Source: Betaproteobacteria bacterium | Lineage (GTDB): Bacteria > Pseudomonadota > Gammaproteobacteria > Burkholderiales > Burkholderiaceae_C | DNA: 50,062 nucleotides | Assembly (NCBI GenBank): GCA_025358155.1 | Contig: JANYKR010000088.1 | Coordinates: 1-50,062 of the forward strand | Reading direction: 5' to 3' | Shown: positions 18,411-28,262 of the stretch, piece by piece | How the letters are laid out: each line of letters opens with the position of its first letter | Position numbering within the stretch: the stretch's first letter is position 1 | Position numbers and translations under genes: made by a program | The notes under the pieces: generated by a model | Database searches by the model: none | Told to the model about the DNA's origin: nothing | What the model saw: only the letters and a program-made list of their open reading frames with translations

Positions 18411-19891
18411 CGCTCGTTGTTCAACCCGTGATCATGGCCGGCGGCTCCGGCACCCGGCTCTGGCCGCTGTCACGCGCCGGCTACCCCAAGCAGTTTCTGG
18501 TGCTGTCGGGTGATCCGGCCAACCAACACAGCCTGTTCCAACAAGCCGTGGGCCGGCTGCAAGGCCTGGGCGACCACGACATCACAGTCGCAGCACCCAT
18601 GGTCGTGGGCAACGAGGAGCACCGTTTCCTGGTGCTGGACCAATTGCGGGAGCTGGGTATCGAGCCCGCAGCCGCGCTGCTGGAACCGGTGGGCCGCAAC
18701 ACCGCGCCCGCCGTCACGCTGGCGGCCCTGGCAGCGCTGGAGGGCGGCCAGGACCCGGTGCTGGTGATCAACTCCTCCGACCAGACCGTCACCGACGAGG
18801 CCGCTTTCACCACGGCCTTGCGCCGAGCGGTGCTGGTTGCCGGCGCGGGCGCGGGTGCGGGTGTTGGTACCGGTGCCGGTGCAATCGCCATTCTTGGCAT
18901 CACACCCGACCGGCCCGAAACCGGCTACGGCTACATCCGGGTCCAGGCTGCCGCCGACACAGTTGCCGCGGCCGTGGCGCAATTCATCGAGAAACCCGAT
19001 CTCGCCACTGCCCAGCGCTACCTGGCCGAGGGTGGCTATTTCTGGAACGCCGGCATGTTTGTGCTCAAGGCCTCAGTCTGGATGGCCGCACTCGACCGCT
19101 TCCGCCCCGACATCGCCAACGCCACCCGCACCGCCTGGGCCGCGCGCAGCACCGATGCCAAGTTCGTGCGGCCCGGCAAGGCCGAATTTGCCGCCGTGCC
19201 AAGCGAATCGGTCGACTACGCGGTGATGGAGAAATGTCCCGGCAGCGACTTCGACATCCGCATGGTCGCGCTGGACGCCGGCTGGAACGACCTGGGCGCC
19301 TGGGAGGCGGTCTGGCAGGTGGCGCCCAAGGACGCCCACGGCAACGCCAGCGTGGGCGATGCCATCCTCAAAGACTCCACCAACACCCTGGTGCATGCCA
19401 CCAGCCGGCTGGTCAGCACCGTGGGGCTGGACAACGTGGTGGTGATCGAAACGCCGGACGCGGTGCTGGTGGCCAGTCGCGAGCGCAGCCAGGACGTCAA
19501 GCTGATCGTCAACCAGCTCCACGCCGAGAAGCGCGCAGAGCAAACGCTGCACCGCAAGGTGCACCGGCCCTGGGGCTGGTACGACAGCATCGACAACGGC
19601 CCGCGCCACCAGGTCAAGCGCATCATGGTCAAGCCGGGTGCCAGCTTGAGCCTGCAGATGCACCACCACCGCGCCGAGCACTGGATCGTGGTCAGCGGCA
19701 CGGCCGAGGTGACCAACGGCGACAAGGTGATCTTGCTGGCCGAAAACCAGAGCACCTACATCCCGCTCGGCCAGACCCACCGCCTGGCCAACCCCGGCAA
19801 GGTGCCGCTGGAGATCATCGAGGTGCAGTCAGGCAGTTACCTGGGCGAGGACGACATCGTGCGCTTTGAAGACACCTACGGAAGAAACTGA
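18407..19891 (+). CDS. manC: Mannose-1-phosphate guanylyltransferase / mannose-6-phosphate isomerase
   Basis: A bifunctional protein of 494 residues making GDP-mannose. The N-terminal nucleotidyltransferase begins PVIMAGGSGTRLWPLSRAGY, then PKQFL, FIEKP, YFWNAGMF and NDLGAWEAVW. The C-terminal cupin isomerase region starts near RPWGWYDSI and includes VKPGASLSLQMHHHRAEHWI. A Gly/Ala run (GAGAGAGVGTGAGA) at about 147–160 interrupts the usual loop before AILGITPDRPETGYGYI; it is encoded by a short tandem DNA repeat. GDP-mannose feeds the Gmd–Fcl genes downstream. No phosphomannomutase gene is in the window. Confidence 0.92.
   Translation: MTLVVQPVIMAGGSGTRLWPLSRAGYPKQFLVLSGDPANQHSLFQQAVGRLQGLGDHDITVAAPMVVGNEEHRFLVLDQLRELGIEPAAALLEPVGRNTAPAVTLAALAALEGGQDPVLVINSSDQTVTDEAAFTTALRRAVLVAGAGAGAGVGTGAGAIAILGITPDRPETGYGYIRVQAAADTVAAAVAQFIEKPDLATAQRYLAEGGYFWNAGMFVLKASVWMAALDRFRPDIANATRTAWAARSTDAKFVRPGKAEFAAVPSESVDYAVMEKCPGSDFDIRMVALDAGWNDLGAWEAVWQVAPKDAHGNASVGDAILKDSTNTLVHATSRLVSTVGLDNVVVIETPDAVLVASRERSQDVKLIVNQLHAEKRAEQTLHRKVHRPWGWYDSIDNGPRHQVKRIMVKPGASLSLQMHHHRAEHWIVVSGTAEVTNGDKVILLAENQSTYIPLGQTHRLANPGKVPLEIIEVQSGSYLGEDDIVRFEDTYGRN
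18840..18886 (+). repeat. GC-rich tandem repeat inside manC
   Basis: Repeated GCGGGC/GCGGGT/GCCGGT hexamer-like units encode alternating Gly and Ala. It keeps the reading frame. Such tracts expand or contract by slippage; here changes of six bases would preserve the frame, so it is likely a length-variable, loop-located linker. Confidence 0.6.
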
Positions 19892-19894
19892 GCC

Positions 19895-20950
19895 ATGACG
19901 ATTCTTGTCACCGGCGGCGCCGGCTTCATCGGCAGCAATTTTGTGCTCGACTGGTTCAAGACCAGTGACGAGCCGGTCGTCAACCTCGACGCGCTGACCT
20001 ATGCCGGCAACCTCGCCAATCTGGCCAGCCTGGGGCGCGATGCCCGCCACATTTTTGTCAAGGGCGACATCGGCGACCGGGCGCTGCTGGAGGGCTTGCT
20101 GGCCGCGCACAAGCCTCGCGCCGTGATCCACTTTGCGGCTGAGAGCCATGTCGACCGGAGCATTCACGGCCCCGGCGCCTTCATGAAGACCAACATCGAC
20201 GGCACTTTCACGCTGCTCGAAGCCACCCGCGGCCACTGGTCCGGCCTGGCAGCGGACGACAAGGCCAGCTTCCGCTTCCACCACGTCAGCACCGACGAGG
20301 TCTACGGCAGCCTGGCACCCCATGCCCCGGCCTTCACCGAAACCCATCCCTACGAGCCCAACAGCCCGTACTCGGCCAGCAAGGCCGCCAGCGACCACCT
20401 GGTGCGCGCCTGGCACCACACCTACGGCCTGCCAGTGCTCACCACCAATTGCAGCAACAACTACGGGCCTTTTCACTTCCCCGAGAAGCTGACCCCGCTG
20501 ATGATCGTCAACGCGCTGGCCGGCAAGCCCCTGCCGGTGTACGGCGACGGCCAGCAGATCCGCGACTGGTTGTACGTGACCGATCACTGCAGCGGCATCC
20601 GCGCCGTGCTGGCCGGCGGCCGGCTCGGTGAGACCTACAACATCGGCGGCTGGAACGAAAAGGCCAACATCGACATCGTCAAGACCGTGTGCGCCCTGCT
20701 CGACGAATTGAGGCCCGACCCTGCAGGGCCGTACGCCCGGCTGATCACGTATGTGACCGACCGGCCCGGCCACGACCGGCGCTACGCGATCGACGCCCAC
20801 AAGATCGAGCGCGAGCTGGGCTGGCGGCCGGCCGAGACCTTCGAGACCGGCATCCGCAAAACGGTGATCTGGTACCTGGCCAATGCCGACTGGGTGGCCG
20901 ATGTGCAAAGCGGCGCCTACCGCGCCTGGGTCGACCAGCAATACGGCTGA
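19895..20950 (+). CDS. rfbB: dTDP-glucose 4,6-dehydratase
   Basis: An extended SDR of 351 residues that converts dTDP-glucose to dTDP-4-keto-6-deoxyglucose. It has [14 protein letters not shown], the [10 protein letters not shown] motif, [21 protein letters not shown] with the catalytic Tyr and Lys, and [19 protein letters not shown], which identifies RmlB/RfbB. Its product needs further enzymes (rmlC and rmlD for rhamnose, or an aminotransferase or reductase) that are not next to it. It starts three bases after manC and is followed 69 bp later by rfbA. Confidence 0.92.
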   Translation: MTILVTGGAGFIGSNFVLDWFKTSDEPVVNLDALTYAGNLANLASLGRDARHIFVKGDIGDRALLEGLLAAHKPRAVIHFAAESHVDRSIHGPGAFMKTNIDGTFTLLEATRGHWSGLAADDKASFRFHHVSTDEVYGSLAPHAPAFTETHPYEPNSPYSASKAASDHLVRAWHHTYGLPVLTTNCSNNYGPFHFPEKLTPLMIVNALAGKPLPVYGDGQQIRDWLYVTDHCSGIRAVLAGGRLGETYNIGGWNEKANIDIVKTVCALLDELRPDPAGPYARLITYVTDRPGHDRRYAIDAHKIERELGWRPAETFETGIRKTVIWYLANADWVADVQSGAYRAWVDQQYG

Positions 20951-21019
20951 GGCCTGGCCATTGGCCCGACCCCGTTGCCGCAACAGCCACAGCGCCCCAA
21001 TCCACCGCAAGGACTCCCC

Positions 21020-21901
21020 ATGCAACGCAAAGGCATCATCCTGGCCGGCGGCTCCGGCAGCCGGCTGCACCCCGCCACGCTGGCCATCAGCAAGCAACTG
21101 CTGCCGGTCTACGACAAGCCGATGGTGTACTACCCGCTCAGCACCTTGATGCTGGCCGGCATCCGCGACATCCTGCTGATCAGCACGCCGCAGGACACAC
21201 CGCGATTCGAGTCGCTGCTGGGCGACGGCAGCCGCTGGGGCCTGAACGTCAGCTACTGCGTGCAGCCCAGCCCGGACGGGCTGGCCCAAGCCTTCATCCT
21301 GGGGCGCCAGTTTGTGGGCGGCCAGCCCAGCGCGCTGGTGCTGGGCGACAACATCTTCTACGGCCACGACTTTGCCACCCTGTTGCAGCGGGCCGATGCC
21401 CGCAGCGCTGGCGCGTCGGTGTTTGCCTACCACGTCACCGACCCCGAGCGCTACGGTGTGGTCGAGTTCGACGCCCAAAAACACGCGCTCAGCATTGAAG
21501 AAAAACCCACGGTGCCCAAGAGCAACTACGCCGTCACCGGCCTGTACTTTTACGACAACCAGGTGTGTGACATCGCTGCCAGCATCGCCCCAAGCGCCCG
21601 GGGCGAGCTGGAGATCACCACCGTCAACGCGGCCTACCTGCAACAAGGCCAGCTCGACGTGGAGATCATGGGCCGGGGTTACGCCTGGCTCGACACCGGC
21701 ACCCACGACAGCTTGCTCGAAGCCAGCCAATTCATCGCCACGCTGGAGCGGCGCCAAGGCCTGAAGGTGGCCTGCCCGGAGGAGATCGCCTACCGCAGCG
21801 GCTGGATCAACGCCGACCAACTGGAGCAACTTGCACAACCCATGCTCAAGAACGGTTACGGCCAGTACCTGCTGCAGGTGCTGCGTGAAAAGGCGTTTTA
21901 G
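21020..21901 (+). CDS. rfbA: Glucose-1-phosphate thymidylyltransferase
   Basis: A 293-residue nucleotidyltransferase forming dTDP-glucose, the substrate of the preceding rfbB product. Motifs are [67 protein letters not shown] and [18 protein letters not shown] replaces the more usual RLYP. ATG at 21020 is chosen because it follows a good ribosome-binding site, AAGGA at 21009–21013, and matches the family start. The next gene, gmd, begins 72 bp later. Confidence 0.92.
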   Translation: MQRKGIILAGGSGSRLHPATLAISKQLLPVYDKPMVYYPLSTLMLAGIRDILLISTPQDTPRFESLLGDGSRWGLNVSYCVQPSPDGLAQAFILGRQFVGGQPSALVLGDNIFYGHDFATLLQRADARSAGASVFAYHVTDPERYGVVEFDAQKHALSIEEKPTVPKSNYAVTGLYFYDNQVCDIAASIAPSARGELEITTVNAAYLQQGQLDVEIMGRGYAWLDTGTHDSLLEASQFIATLERRQGLKVACPEEIAYRSGWINADQLEQLAQPMLKNGYGQYLLQVLREKAF

Positions 21902-21973
21902 GCCGGGCCAGACACGGGTTCACCCTAAGTCAGCCGGTATGCTCATCAGTTTTACGCACCGCACACCCCAAAA

Positions 21974-23086
21974 ATGAAGACTGCACTGATCACCGGCGTC
22001 ACCGGTCAAGACGGCGCCTACCTGGCCGAACTGCTTCTCGACAAGGGCTACCAGGTGCACGGCATCAAGCGCCGTGCCAGCCTGTTCAACACCGACCGCA
22101 TCGACCACCTGTACCAAGATCCGCATGTCGATCACCAGCGCTTCAAGCTGCATTACGGTGACCTGAGTGACAGCACCAACCTGATCCGCATCGTGCAGCA
22201 GGTGCAGCCCGACGAGATCTACAACCTGGGCGCCATGAGCCATGTGGCGGTCAGCTTCGAGACGCCCGAGTACACCGCCAACGCCGACGGCATCGGCACG
22301 CTGCGCCTGCTCGAAGCCATCCGCATCTTGGGGCTGGAGAAGAAGACCCGCTTCTACCAGGCCTCCACCAGCGAGCTGTACGGGCTGGTGCAGGAGATAC
22401 CGCAGAAGGAGACCACGCCGTTTTACCCGCGCAGCCCCTATGCGGTGGCCAAGATGTACGCCTACTGGATCACCGTCAACTACCGTGAGGCCTACGGCAT
22501 GTACGCCTGCAACGGCATCTTGTTCAACCACGAGAGCCCGCTGCGCGGCGAGACCTTTGTCACCCGCAAGATCACCCGCGCCGTCGCCCGCATTGCGCTC
22601 GGTCTGCAAGACTGCCTGTACCTGGGCAACATGAGCGCGCTGCGCGACTGGGGCCATGCCCGCGACTACGTGCAGATGCAGTGGCTGATGCTGCAGCAAG
22701 ACGTGGCAGAAGACTTTGTTATCGCCACCGGCGTGCAGTACAGCGTGCGCCAGTTTGTCGAGCGCGCCGCGCTGGAGCTGGGCATCACCATCGAGTTCAA
22801 GGGCGAAGGCGCTGACGAGGTGGGCGTGGTAGCCCGGGTGGCGGGCACCAAAGCCCAATGCAAGCCCGGCGACGTTGTGGTCAAGGTTGACCCGCGCTAC
22901 TACCGCCCGACCGAAGTCGAGACCCTGCTGGGCGACCCAAGCAAAGCCAAGGCCAAACTCGGCTGGACACCGACAACCACGTTCGAGGAGCTGGTGCGCG
23001 AGATGGTCGAGAGCGACTACAGCGCCGCGCGGCGCGACAGCCTGATCAAGTTGGCGGGGTTTCAGGCTTACGACCACCACGAGTGA
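21974..23086 (+). CDS. gmd: GDP-mannose 4,6-dehydratase
   Basis: An extended SDR of 370 residues that produces GDP-4-keto-6-deoxymannose, using the GDP-mannose supplied by manC. Diagnostic sequences are [67 protein letters not shown] and [17 protein letters not shown]. Its GTGA stop region overlaps an alternative fcl start, so translation is coupled. A 72-bp gap upstream has TATGCT-like sequence that could be a second promoter, without a convincing -35. Confidence 0.93.
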   Translation: MKTALITGVTGQDGAYLAELLLDKGYQVHGIKRRASLFNTDRIDHLYQDPHVDHQRFKLHYGDLSDSTNLIRIVQQVQPDEIYNLGAMSHVAVSFETPEYTANADGIGTLRLLEAIRILGLEKKTRFYQASTSELYGLVQEIPQKETTPFYPRSPYAVAKMYAYWITVNYREAYGMYACNGILFNHESPLRGETFVTRKITRAVARIALGLQDCLYLGNMSALRDWGHARDYVQMQWLMLQQDVAEDFVIATGVQYSVRQFVERAALELGITIEFKGEGADEVGVVARVAGTKAQCKPGDVVVKVDPRYYRPTEVETLLGDPSKAKAKLGWTPTTTFEELVREMVESDYSAARRDSLIKLAGFQAYDHHE

Positions 23087-23091
23087 GCGGC

Positions 23092-24096
23092 ATGGACCTC
23101 CAAGCCAGAATCTACATCGCCGGCCACCGTGGCCTGGTGGGCAGCGCCATCCTGCGCCGATTGCAAGCCGCTGGCCACACGAACCTGCTGCTGCGCACCC
23201 ACGCCGAGCTTGACCTGACCGATGAGCGCGCCACGCGGGCGTTTTTCGAGGCCGAACGGCCCGAGTTCGTGTTCCTCGCGGCGGCCAAGGTGGGCGGTAT
23301 CGTGGCCAACAACGAGTTCCCGGCCGAATTCATCCGCGACAACCTGGCGATCCAGACCCACCTGATTCACGCCGCTTACCTGACCGGGGTGCAGCGCCTG
23401 CTGTTTTTAGGCTCAAGCTGCATCTACCCCAAGTTGGCCCCCCAGCCGATGAAAGAAAGCGCCTTGCTCACCGGTCCGCTGGAGCCCACCAACCGGCCCT
23501 ACGCGCTGGCCAAGATCGCCGGGGTGGAGATGTGCTGGAGCTACAACCGCCAATACGGCACCCGCTACCTGGCCGCCATGCCCACCAACCTCTACGGCCC
23601 GGGCGACAACTACCACCCCACCAACAGCCACGTCATCCCGGCACTGATACGCAAGTTTCACGAGGCCAAACTCAGCGGCGCAGCCAGCGTCAACGTCTGG
23701 GGCAGCGGTACGCCACGGCGCGAGTTCTTGTACAGCGACGACATGGCCGACGCCTGCGTTCACCTGATGAATCTGCCTGAAGACCGCTTCACGGCACTGC
23801 TGGGCAGCGACGAGAGCGTGACTGGCCGCTTCGAGCCGCCACTGGTCAACGTGGGGGTGGGCGCCGATGTGACGATTGCTGAACTGGCGTCCAGCGTCGC
23901 CCGCGTGGTGGGCTACAGCGGCGCAATCGTCTACGACAGCAGCAAGCCCGACGGCACACCTCGAAAATTGATGGACGTGGGACTGATCAATGCAGCTGGC
24001 TGGCAGGCCAGCACCCCGCTGGACGCTGGGCTGAAGCTAGCCTACGCCGAGTTTGCCCTCGGCAACTCGCCAGCCCAGGCCCGCCGCAGATCCTAG
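23092..24096 (+). CDS. fcl: GDP-L-fucose synthase
   Basis: A 334-residue SDR that epimerises and reduces the Gmd product to GDP-L-fucose. Features are [51 protein letters not shown] with catalytic Tyr and Lys, and [11 protein letters not shown]. The family usually starts close to the glycine-rich loop, so ATG at 23092 is used; a GTG at 23083 overlapping the gmd stop would add three residues. It is the last clear nucleotide-sugar gene of the cluster, and gmd–fcl together provide L-fucose for the polymer. Confidence 0.92.
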   Translation: MDLQARIYIAGHRGLVGSAILRRLQAAGHTNLLLRTHAELDLTDERATRAFFEAERPEFVFLAAAKVGGIVANNEFPAEFIRDNLAIQTHLIHAAYLTGVQRLLFLGSSCIYPKLAPQPMKESALLTGPLEPTNRPYALAKIAGVEMCWSYNRQYGTRYLAAMPTNLYGPGDNYHPTNSHVIPALIRKFHEAKLSGAASVNVWGSGTPRREFLYSDDMADACVHLMNLPEDRFTALLGSDESVTGRFEPPLVNVGVGADVTIAELASSVARVVGYSGAIVYDSSKPDGTPRKLMDVGLINAAGWQASTPLDAGLKLAYAEFALGNSPAQARRRS

Positions 24097-24144
24097 CGCT
24101 CAAGGCCACATCGCCCTAGCCGCCGTGACTGATCAGGATTTGAA

Positions 24145-25158
24145 TTGCTGACCTCCGTCACCCTCGACTACGAGTTGTACTTCGGCAAGAAAGCGGGAAC
24201 AGTAGAGCAATGCCTGATTGAACCTACCAATGCCTTGCTCGATGTCGCACGGCGAAGAGCCAGTCGCCTGGTCTTCTTTGTCGATGCTGGATTCATCCTG
24301 CGCCTGGAGGAGCAGTCTCGAACTGTTCAACAAGTAGCTCGGCAGTTCGATGCGGTCCGTCGTCAACTCACCCGCGTTGTCAGCGAGGGTCACGATATCC
24401 AGCTGCACATCCATCCGCATTGGGAAGATTCTCATTGGAATGGTTCACATTGGCAGATGGACACGCGCCGCTACCGATTGCACACCTTCTCGCCCGGTGA
24501 CATTGCGAGAATTGTCATTCAATATCGAGATGCGCTGATCAGGGCCTGCGGCAGCAACGATGTCTGTGCCTACCGGGCTGGCGGGCTGACGATGCAACCG
24601 TTCGACAAGATTGCCGCTGCGCTCGGCGCTGCGGGCATCGTCATGGACAGTTCGGTCGTTCCAGGCATGCATATTTCAGATCCAATCTCTGGTTGTGATT
24701 TCAGATCTGCACCCACCATGGGTGTCTGGCGGTTCTCGGCCAACCCCAATATTCCGGACCCGCGCGGCGGCTTCCTGGAAATTCCTATCTCGTCAACCCA
24801 GGCGCCAGTACTCACGAAGTTGAGCTCTGCAGTATCCAAACGATTCGGTTCGAGCAGACACGCCACATTCGGCGATGGCTATGCGGTTTGGGCCAACTCG
24901 CCCGGACATTCATGGGCCAGACTTCGGCGGATTTTTGATCACGAGCGCATCGCAGTCACACTGGACGGCTACCGGGCAAGCTTGCTAGAGCGCGCCTACC
25001 ATGACCACGCAAACCAAGGCCACGAGACTTTCACGATCATGGGCCATCCCAAGGCACTGACACCTTTCTCGCTCGATTGCCTCGATGGCTTCTTGGACAG
25101 ATGCGCACCCCGCACCGTCACCTTCCCTCAATTGCTCAAGCACTTCCAGGCCAGCTGA
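24145..25158 (+). CDS. Polysaccharide deacetylase-like (NodB-fold) protein
   Basis: A 337-residue protein of the polysaccharide-deacetylase/WalW-like group. The opening TLDYELYFGKKAGTVEQC carries the conserved Asp and Tyr-Glu of the first strand; LVFFVDAGFILRL, DIQLHIHPHW and CAYRAGGLTMQPFDKIAAAL fit the family, with His residues that would ligand a metal. The likely job is removal of acetyl groups from sugars of the neighbouring polymer. The start is TTG at 24145, preceded at about 6 bp by AGGA; an in-frame stop at 24130 rules out an upstream ATG. Base and codon use is visibly less GC-rich than the genes before it, which suggests separate acquisition. Confidence 0.7.
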   Translation: MLTSVTLDYELYFGKKAGTVEQCLIEPTNALLDVARRRASRLVFFVDAGFILRLEEQSRTVQQVARQFDAVRRQLTRVVSEGHDIQLHIHPHWEDSHWNGSHWQMDTRRYRLHTFSPGDIARIVIQYRDALIRACGSNDVCAYRAGGLTMQPFDKIAAALGAAGIVMDSSVVPGMHISDPISGCDFRSAPTMGVWRFSANPNIPDPRGGFLEIPISSTQAPVLTKLSSAVSKRFGSSRHATFGDGYAVWANSPGHSWARLRRIFDHERIAVTLDGYRASLLERAYHDHANQGHETFTIMGHPKALTPFSLDCLDGFLDRCAPRTVTFPQLLKHFQAS

Positions 25159-25319
25159 TTTCGCAGGCCGAGGCTTGAGGCCGGTAGTCATTGCCCCAGG
25201 GGTCCGGAAGGCGGGGTATGGTCGGCAAGGTACAGCGGGAGGGCGACGGTTCAATGGCAGGCGCTGCGGGGCCATCGGGATTTGACCGGCCTGCATTCTG
25301 AGGGTCCGCCAGCCTCCGC

Positions 25320-27178
25320 TCAAAACTGGTTGCACAGACTTTGGCAGGTGCTCGTGCAACGACTTCTGGGCGAACCGGACGATGGGCAACCTTCTTCGCA
25401 CTTGCTGACCCGAACCCTACTTTGCAAAGGCTCGTGCTGAGCCCTTTCCTCCGCCTCGCGGCGCGGCCGGTCGCGTTCGGCACGCGCAGCCCCCCTCCTT
25501 ACCCCCCCGGGGGGGCCTCGCGGTCTTCGCGTATTTGAGCCAACTGCATCGCCTTCTGAGCCTTTGGCAGCAGGCCCGGAACGTGTCAATGACTTTGCAG
25601 CACCATTTGTCATGAATTTACTGCGCAGGCTGGTGGTGATTTCTGTGCGACTGTCTCCGATGGTGGTGGGTTGATCCAAGCGGCCGTGGGCAGCGCATGG
25701 GGCTGCGCTCTCTTCCACAAGCGCAGCGTTCTGCTGCGTGGTCTGGTCCATCTGGCTAACGGCCTGTCCAACCTGTTGCACACCGTTGTTCTGTTCGACG
25801 CTGGCCGACGCAATCTCGGCCACAAGGTCGCTCACTCGCCGGATCGAGCCGACGATCTCGGCCATGGTCTTGCCGGCCTGATCGACCAAGGCCGTACCTT
25901 GCTCGACCTGTTCGACGCTGCGACCGATCAGCGACTTGATTTCCTTGGCGGCCTCGGCGCTGCGCTGGGCCAGGCTGCGCACTTCCGACGCAACCACCGC
26001 GAAGCCGTGGCCCTGTTCCCCAGCTCGCGCAGCTTCCACAGCTGCGTTCAAGGCCAGGATGTTGGTCTGGAATGCGATGCCGTCGATGACGCTGATGATG
26101 TTGCCGATCTTGCGGCTGCTGTCGTTGATACCTTGCATGGTGGTGACGACGCGGCCGAACACTTCTCCGCCCTGCGCCGCGACGGCAGATGCGCCTTGTG
26201 CCAGCTCGTTGGCCTGCTCGGCACTGTCGGCGTTGTTGCGCGCCGTGGTGCCTAGCTGCTCCATCGTGGCCGCTGTCTGCTGGAGGGCGCTGGCCTGCTG
26301 CTCGGTGCGGCTGGACAAGTCCTGGTTGCCCTGCGCGATTTGGGCGCTGGCCGTGGCCACGCTTTCAGAATTGTGGCGAACGTTCGAGACCACGGTCGTC
26401 AGGTTCCCGGACATAGACATCAGCGCCGACATGAGCTGCGAAACCTGATCGCGGCCGTCGCTGTCAACGCGTAGGGTCAGGTCGCCCGATGCCACGGCCT
26501 TGGCCATCTTCGCGGCATTCGCCACACCGGCACCGTGATCGAGCGCGTGGTGACCCATGCCAGGCATGCGCCCAGGACAACGCTCAGCAAGCCCACACCC
26601 ATCGAGATGCTGAGTACCGTGGCCTGCAGTGCTGCTGCAGCCTTCACTTCCATTTCGGATTCGCGGGTATTGATCTCGATGAGCTTGGCGATCGTTTTTT
26701 CGACTGCAGGGGACAGCTTGACCACCTGTGTTTTGTACAGCTTGGCCACATCTTCCGCCTTGCCCGCCACCGCTGCATCGCGAGCAGGCATCAGGCCCTC
26801 GGTGATGAAGATCATGCGTGCGGCGACGAACTCTTTCGACGCCTGCTTTTCATCGGCCGACATCTGCGTCGCCAAATAGGCATTGAGCAGGCTCGTGCTC
26901 TTCTCGACGTTGGCCTTGAACTCGGTGTCGCGCCGCTCCAGGTTGGCCGGCTCGGGGTTGACCATCATGTCCATCACCAGCACGCGGTTGCCGAGGCTCA
27001 GGCGGTTCAGCTCGGCCAATTGCGCGAGTACGACAACCCGGTTGTCGTACATCGACCGCAGCGACTCCCCCATGCGATGGACGCCCACCATTCCGACGCC
27101 GGTGATCACCAACGCCAGCAGCAAAACGACGACGAAGGCCGTGCCCAGGCGGCTACCGATCATGAAATTCTTGAGCAT
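25320..27178 (-). pseudogene. Methyl-accepting chemotaxis protein, frameshifted and 3'-truncated
   Basis: A chemoreceptor gene in two frames. The first piece (27178 to about 26525) gives MLKNFMIGSRLGTAFVVVLL with a transmembrane helix, a four-helix-bundle periplasmic sensor with an early MYDNRVVVLAQL segment, and the second membrane helix before TTRSITVP. The second frame (from about 26528) continues HAMP and the signalling domain with [17 protein letters not shown] and [20 protein letters not shown]. The break is at GTGTGG, where a duplicated GT (plus strand CACAC at 26523–26527) explains a +2 shift. Similarity ends near 25701 at [10 protein letters not shown]; the normal C-terminus is absent and the frame runs on through repeat-like DNA to 25320. 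Confidence 0.85.
25425..25520. repeat. GC-rich palindromic intergenic element
   Basis: A dense block of dyads follows the chemoreceptor 3' end: GGCTC/GAGCC around 25430–25445, GCG-rich symmetric segments near 25460–25480, and CCCCCCCGGGGGGG at 25502–25515. It has no coding character and resembles dispersed repeats seen next to genes in Burkholderiales. Whether it is repeated in this genome cannot be seen within the window. Confidence 0.4.
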
Positions 27179-27484
27179 CTTTTCAACCCCGATCTGAAAT
27201 GATGTGTACGACGATTTGCAGAAGTTACTTCTGCAACCCATCTGCTTGGTGCTTTCCGGTGGTCGTCAGTCGCAAGGAAAAATTGAGGCTTTTTGTAACG
27301 CAGATCGCATCGGGGTGAGGTGCGACGTCATCAGCAGTTCAACAGGCAGCAGCCCGCCTGTTGCCGCCGGTCATCTGCGCCGCAGCGCTGTGCGCCGGCG
27401 CAGCGGTCGCCGGGTCAGGCGTCGTGGCAGGCAGTTGCCCCTGGCCGCATGCCCGGCTTGGCCCCTCCCCCACGGGGGGCAGGC
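27179..27484. other. Non-coding interval between SDR operon and chemoreceptor
   Basis: No gene was recognised in about 300 bases. It contains CAACAGGC (27340–27347) pairing with GCCTGTTG (27356–27363) and several GC-rich dyads. The right half is the end of the dehydrogenase operon; the left half should hold the chemoreceptor promoter, but no clear -35/-10 pair was found. Confidence 0.5.
27461..27480 (-). terminator. Possible terminator hairpin of the RLP/TRAP operon
   Basis: CTCCCC and GGGGGG can pair around a CAC loop, five bases past the stop of the last operon gene. No U-tract follows, so the strength is uncertain. A second 8-bp stem lies at 27340–27363. Confidence 0.35.
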
Positions 27485-28246
27485 TCAGTGGATGTGCATC
27501 CCACCGCTCACGTCGAGCACCACCCCGGTGATGTAGGCCGACTGATCGGAGGCCAGAAACAAACAGGCATTGGCAATGTCGGCTGGCAGCGCCAGCCGGC
27601 CCAGCGGCACGTTGTCGGCGACGCGGCGCTTGCCGGCGTCGTCGATCTTGCCGACCAGCAGGTCGGTGTCGACCATGCCAGGCGCGACGGCGTTGGCGCG
27701 GATGCCGTCGGGGGCCAGTTCGCGGGCCATCGCCTTGGCCAGTGTCTGCAGGGCGCCCTTCGCGGCCGAGTAGTGCGGACCGCCGAGGATGCCGCCACCC
27801 CGTTGCGCCGCCACCGATCCCATGCAGACGATGGCGCCGCGACGGCGTTCGCGCATGTGCGGCACAACGGCGCGCGACATGTTGAAAGCGCCGCGCACGC
27901 TGCTGTCCATCACCAGGTCGTAGTCAGCCTGCGTGCTGTCCATCAGCCGCTGTGACTGGCTGACGCCAGCGTTGTTGACGAGGATGTCGATGCGGCCCAA
28001 CGCCTCCAGCACCTGCTGCACGGTGCGGCGGCAGAGGGCCTCGTCGCGCACGTCGCAGGCCAGGCCCAGGTGCCGGCCGGGTTGCGCTGCGCCCAGGCTG
28101 GCGGCGGCCTGCTCGGCGGCCGACCCGTCGAGGTCGAGGATGACGATGCGCGCGCCTTCGTCGGCAAAACGCTTGGCGGTTGCCCAGCCGATGCCGCGTG
28201 GCGACGCTGCGCCGGTGATGATGGCGACCTGGTCGTTGAGTTGCAT
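27485..28246 (-). CDS. SDR family oxidoreductase
   Basis: A classical short-chain dehydrogenase of 253 residues. Cofactor loop ITGAASPRGIGWATA (TGxxxGxG with a two-residue insertion), DLDGSAAE after the second strand favouring NAD(H), NNAG at about 92–95, catalytic Ser in GSVAAQRGGG, YSAAKGAL with Tyr and Lys, and a C-terminal GVVLDVSGGMHIH. The ninth-strand region APGMVDTDL is typical. It is the last gene of the six-gene minus-strand operon with the RuBisCO-like protein and is 16 bp after a second SDR gene. Its substrate is presumably a sugar-acid intermediate (inference). Confidence 0.88.
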   Translation of the reverse strand: MQLNDQVAIITGAASPRGIGWATAKRFADEGARIVILDLDGSAAEQAAASLGAAQPGRHLGLACDVRDEALCRRTVQQVLEALGRIDILVNNAGVSQSQRLMDSTQADYDLVMDSSVRGAFNMSRAVVPHMRERRRGAIVCMGSVAAQRGGGILGGPHYSAAKGALQTLAKAMARELAPDGIRANAVAPGMVDTDLLVGKIDDAGKRRVADNVPLGRLALPADIANACLFLASDQSAYITGVVLDVSGGMHIH

Positions 28247-28262
28247 GTCGGAGTCTCCTGAG

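Noticed and set aside
19829-21838. A 669-codon open frame on the minus strand over rfbB and rfbA.
   Set aside because: Both genes below it are unmistakable and it crosses their borders; a codon-bias shadow.
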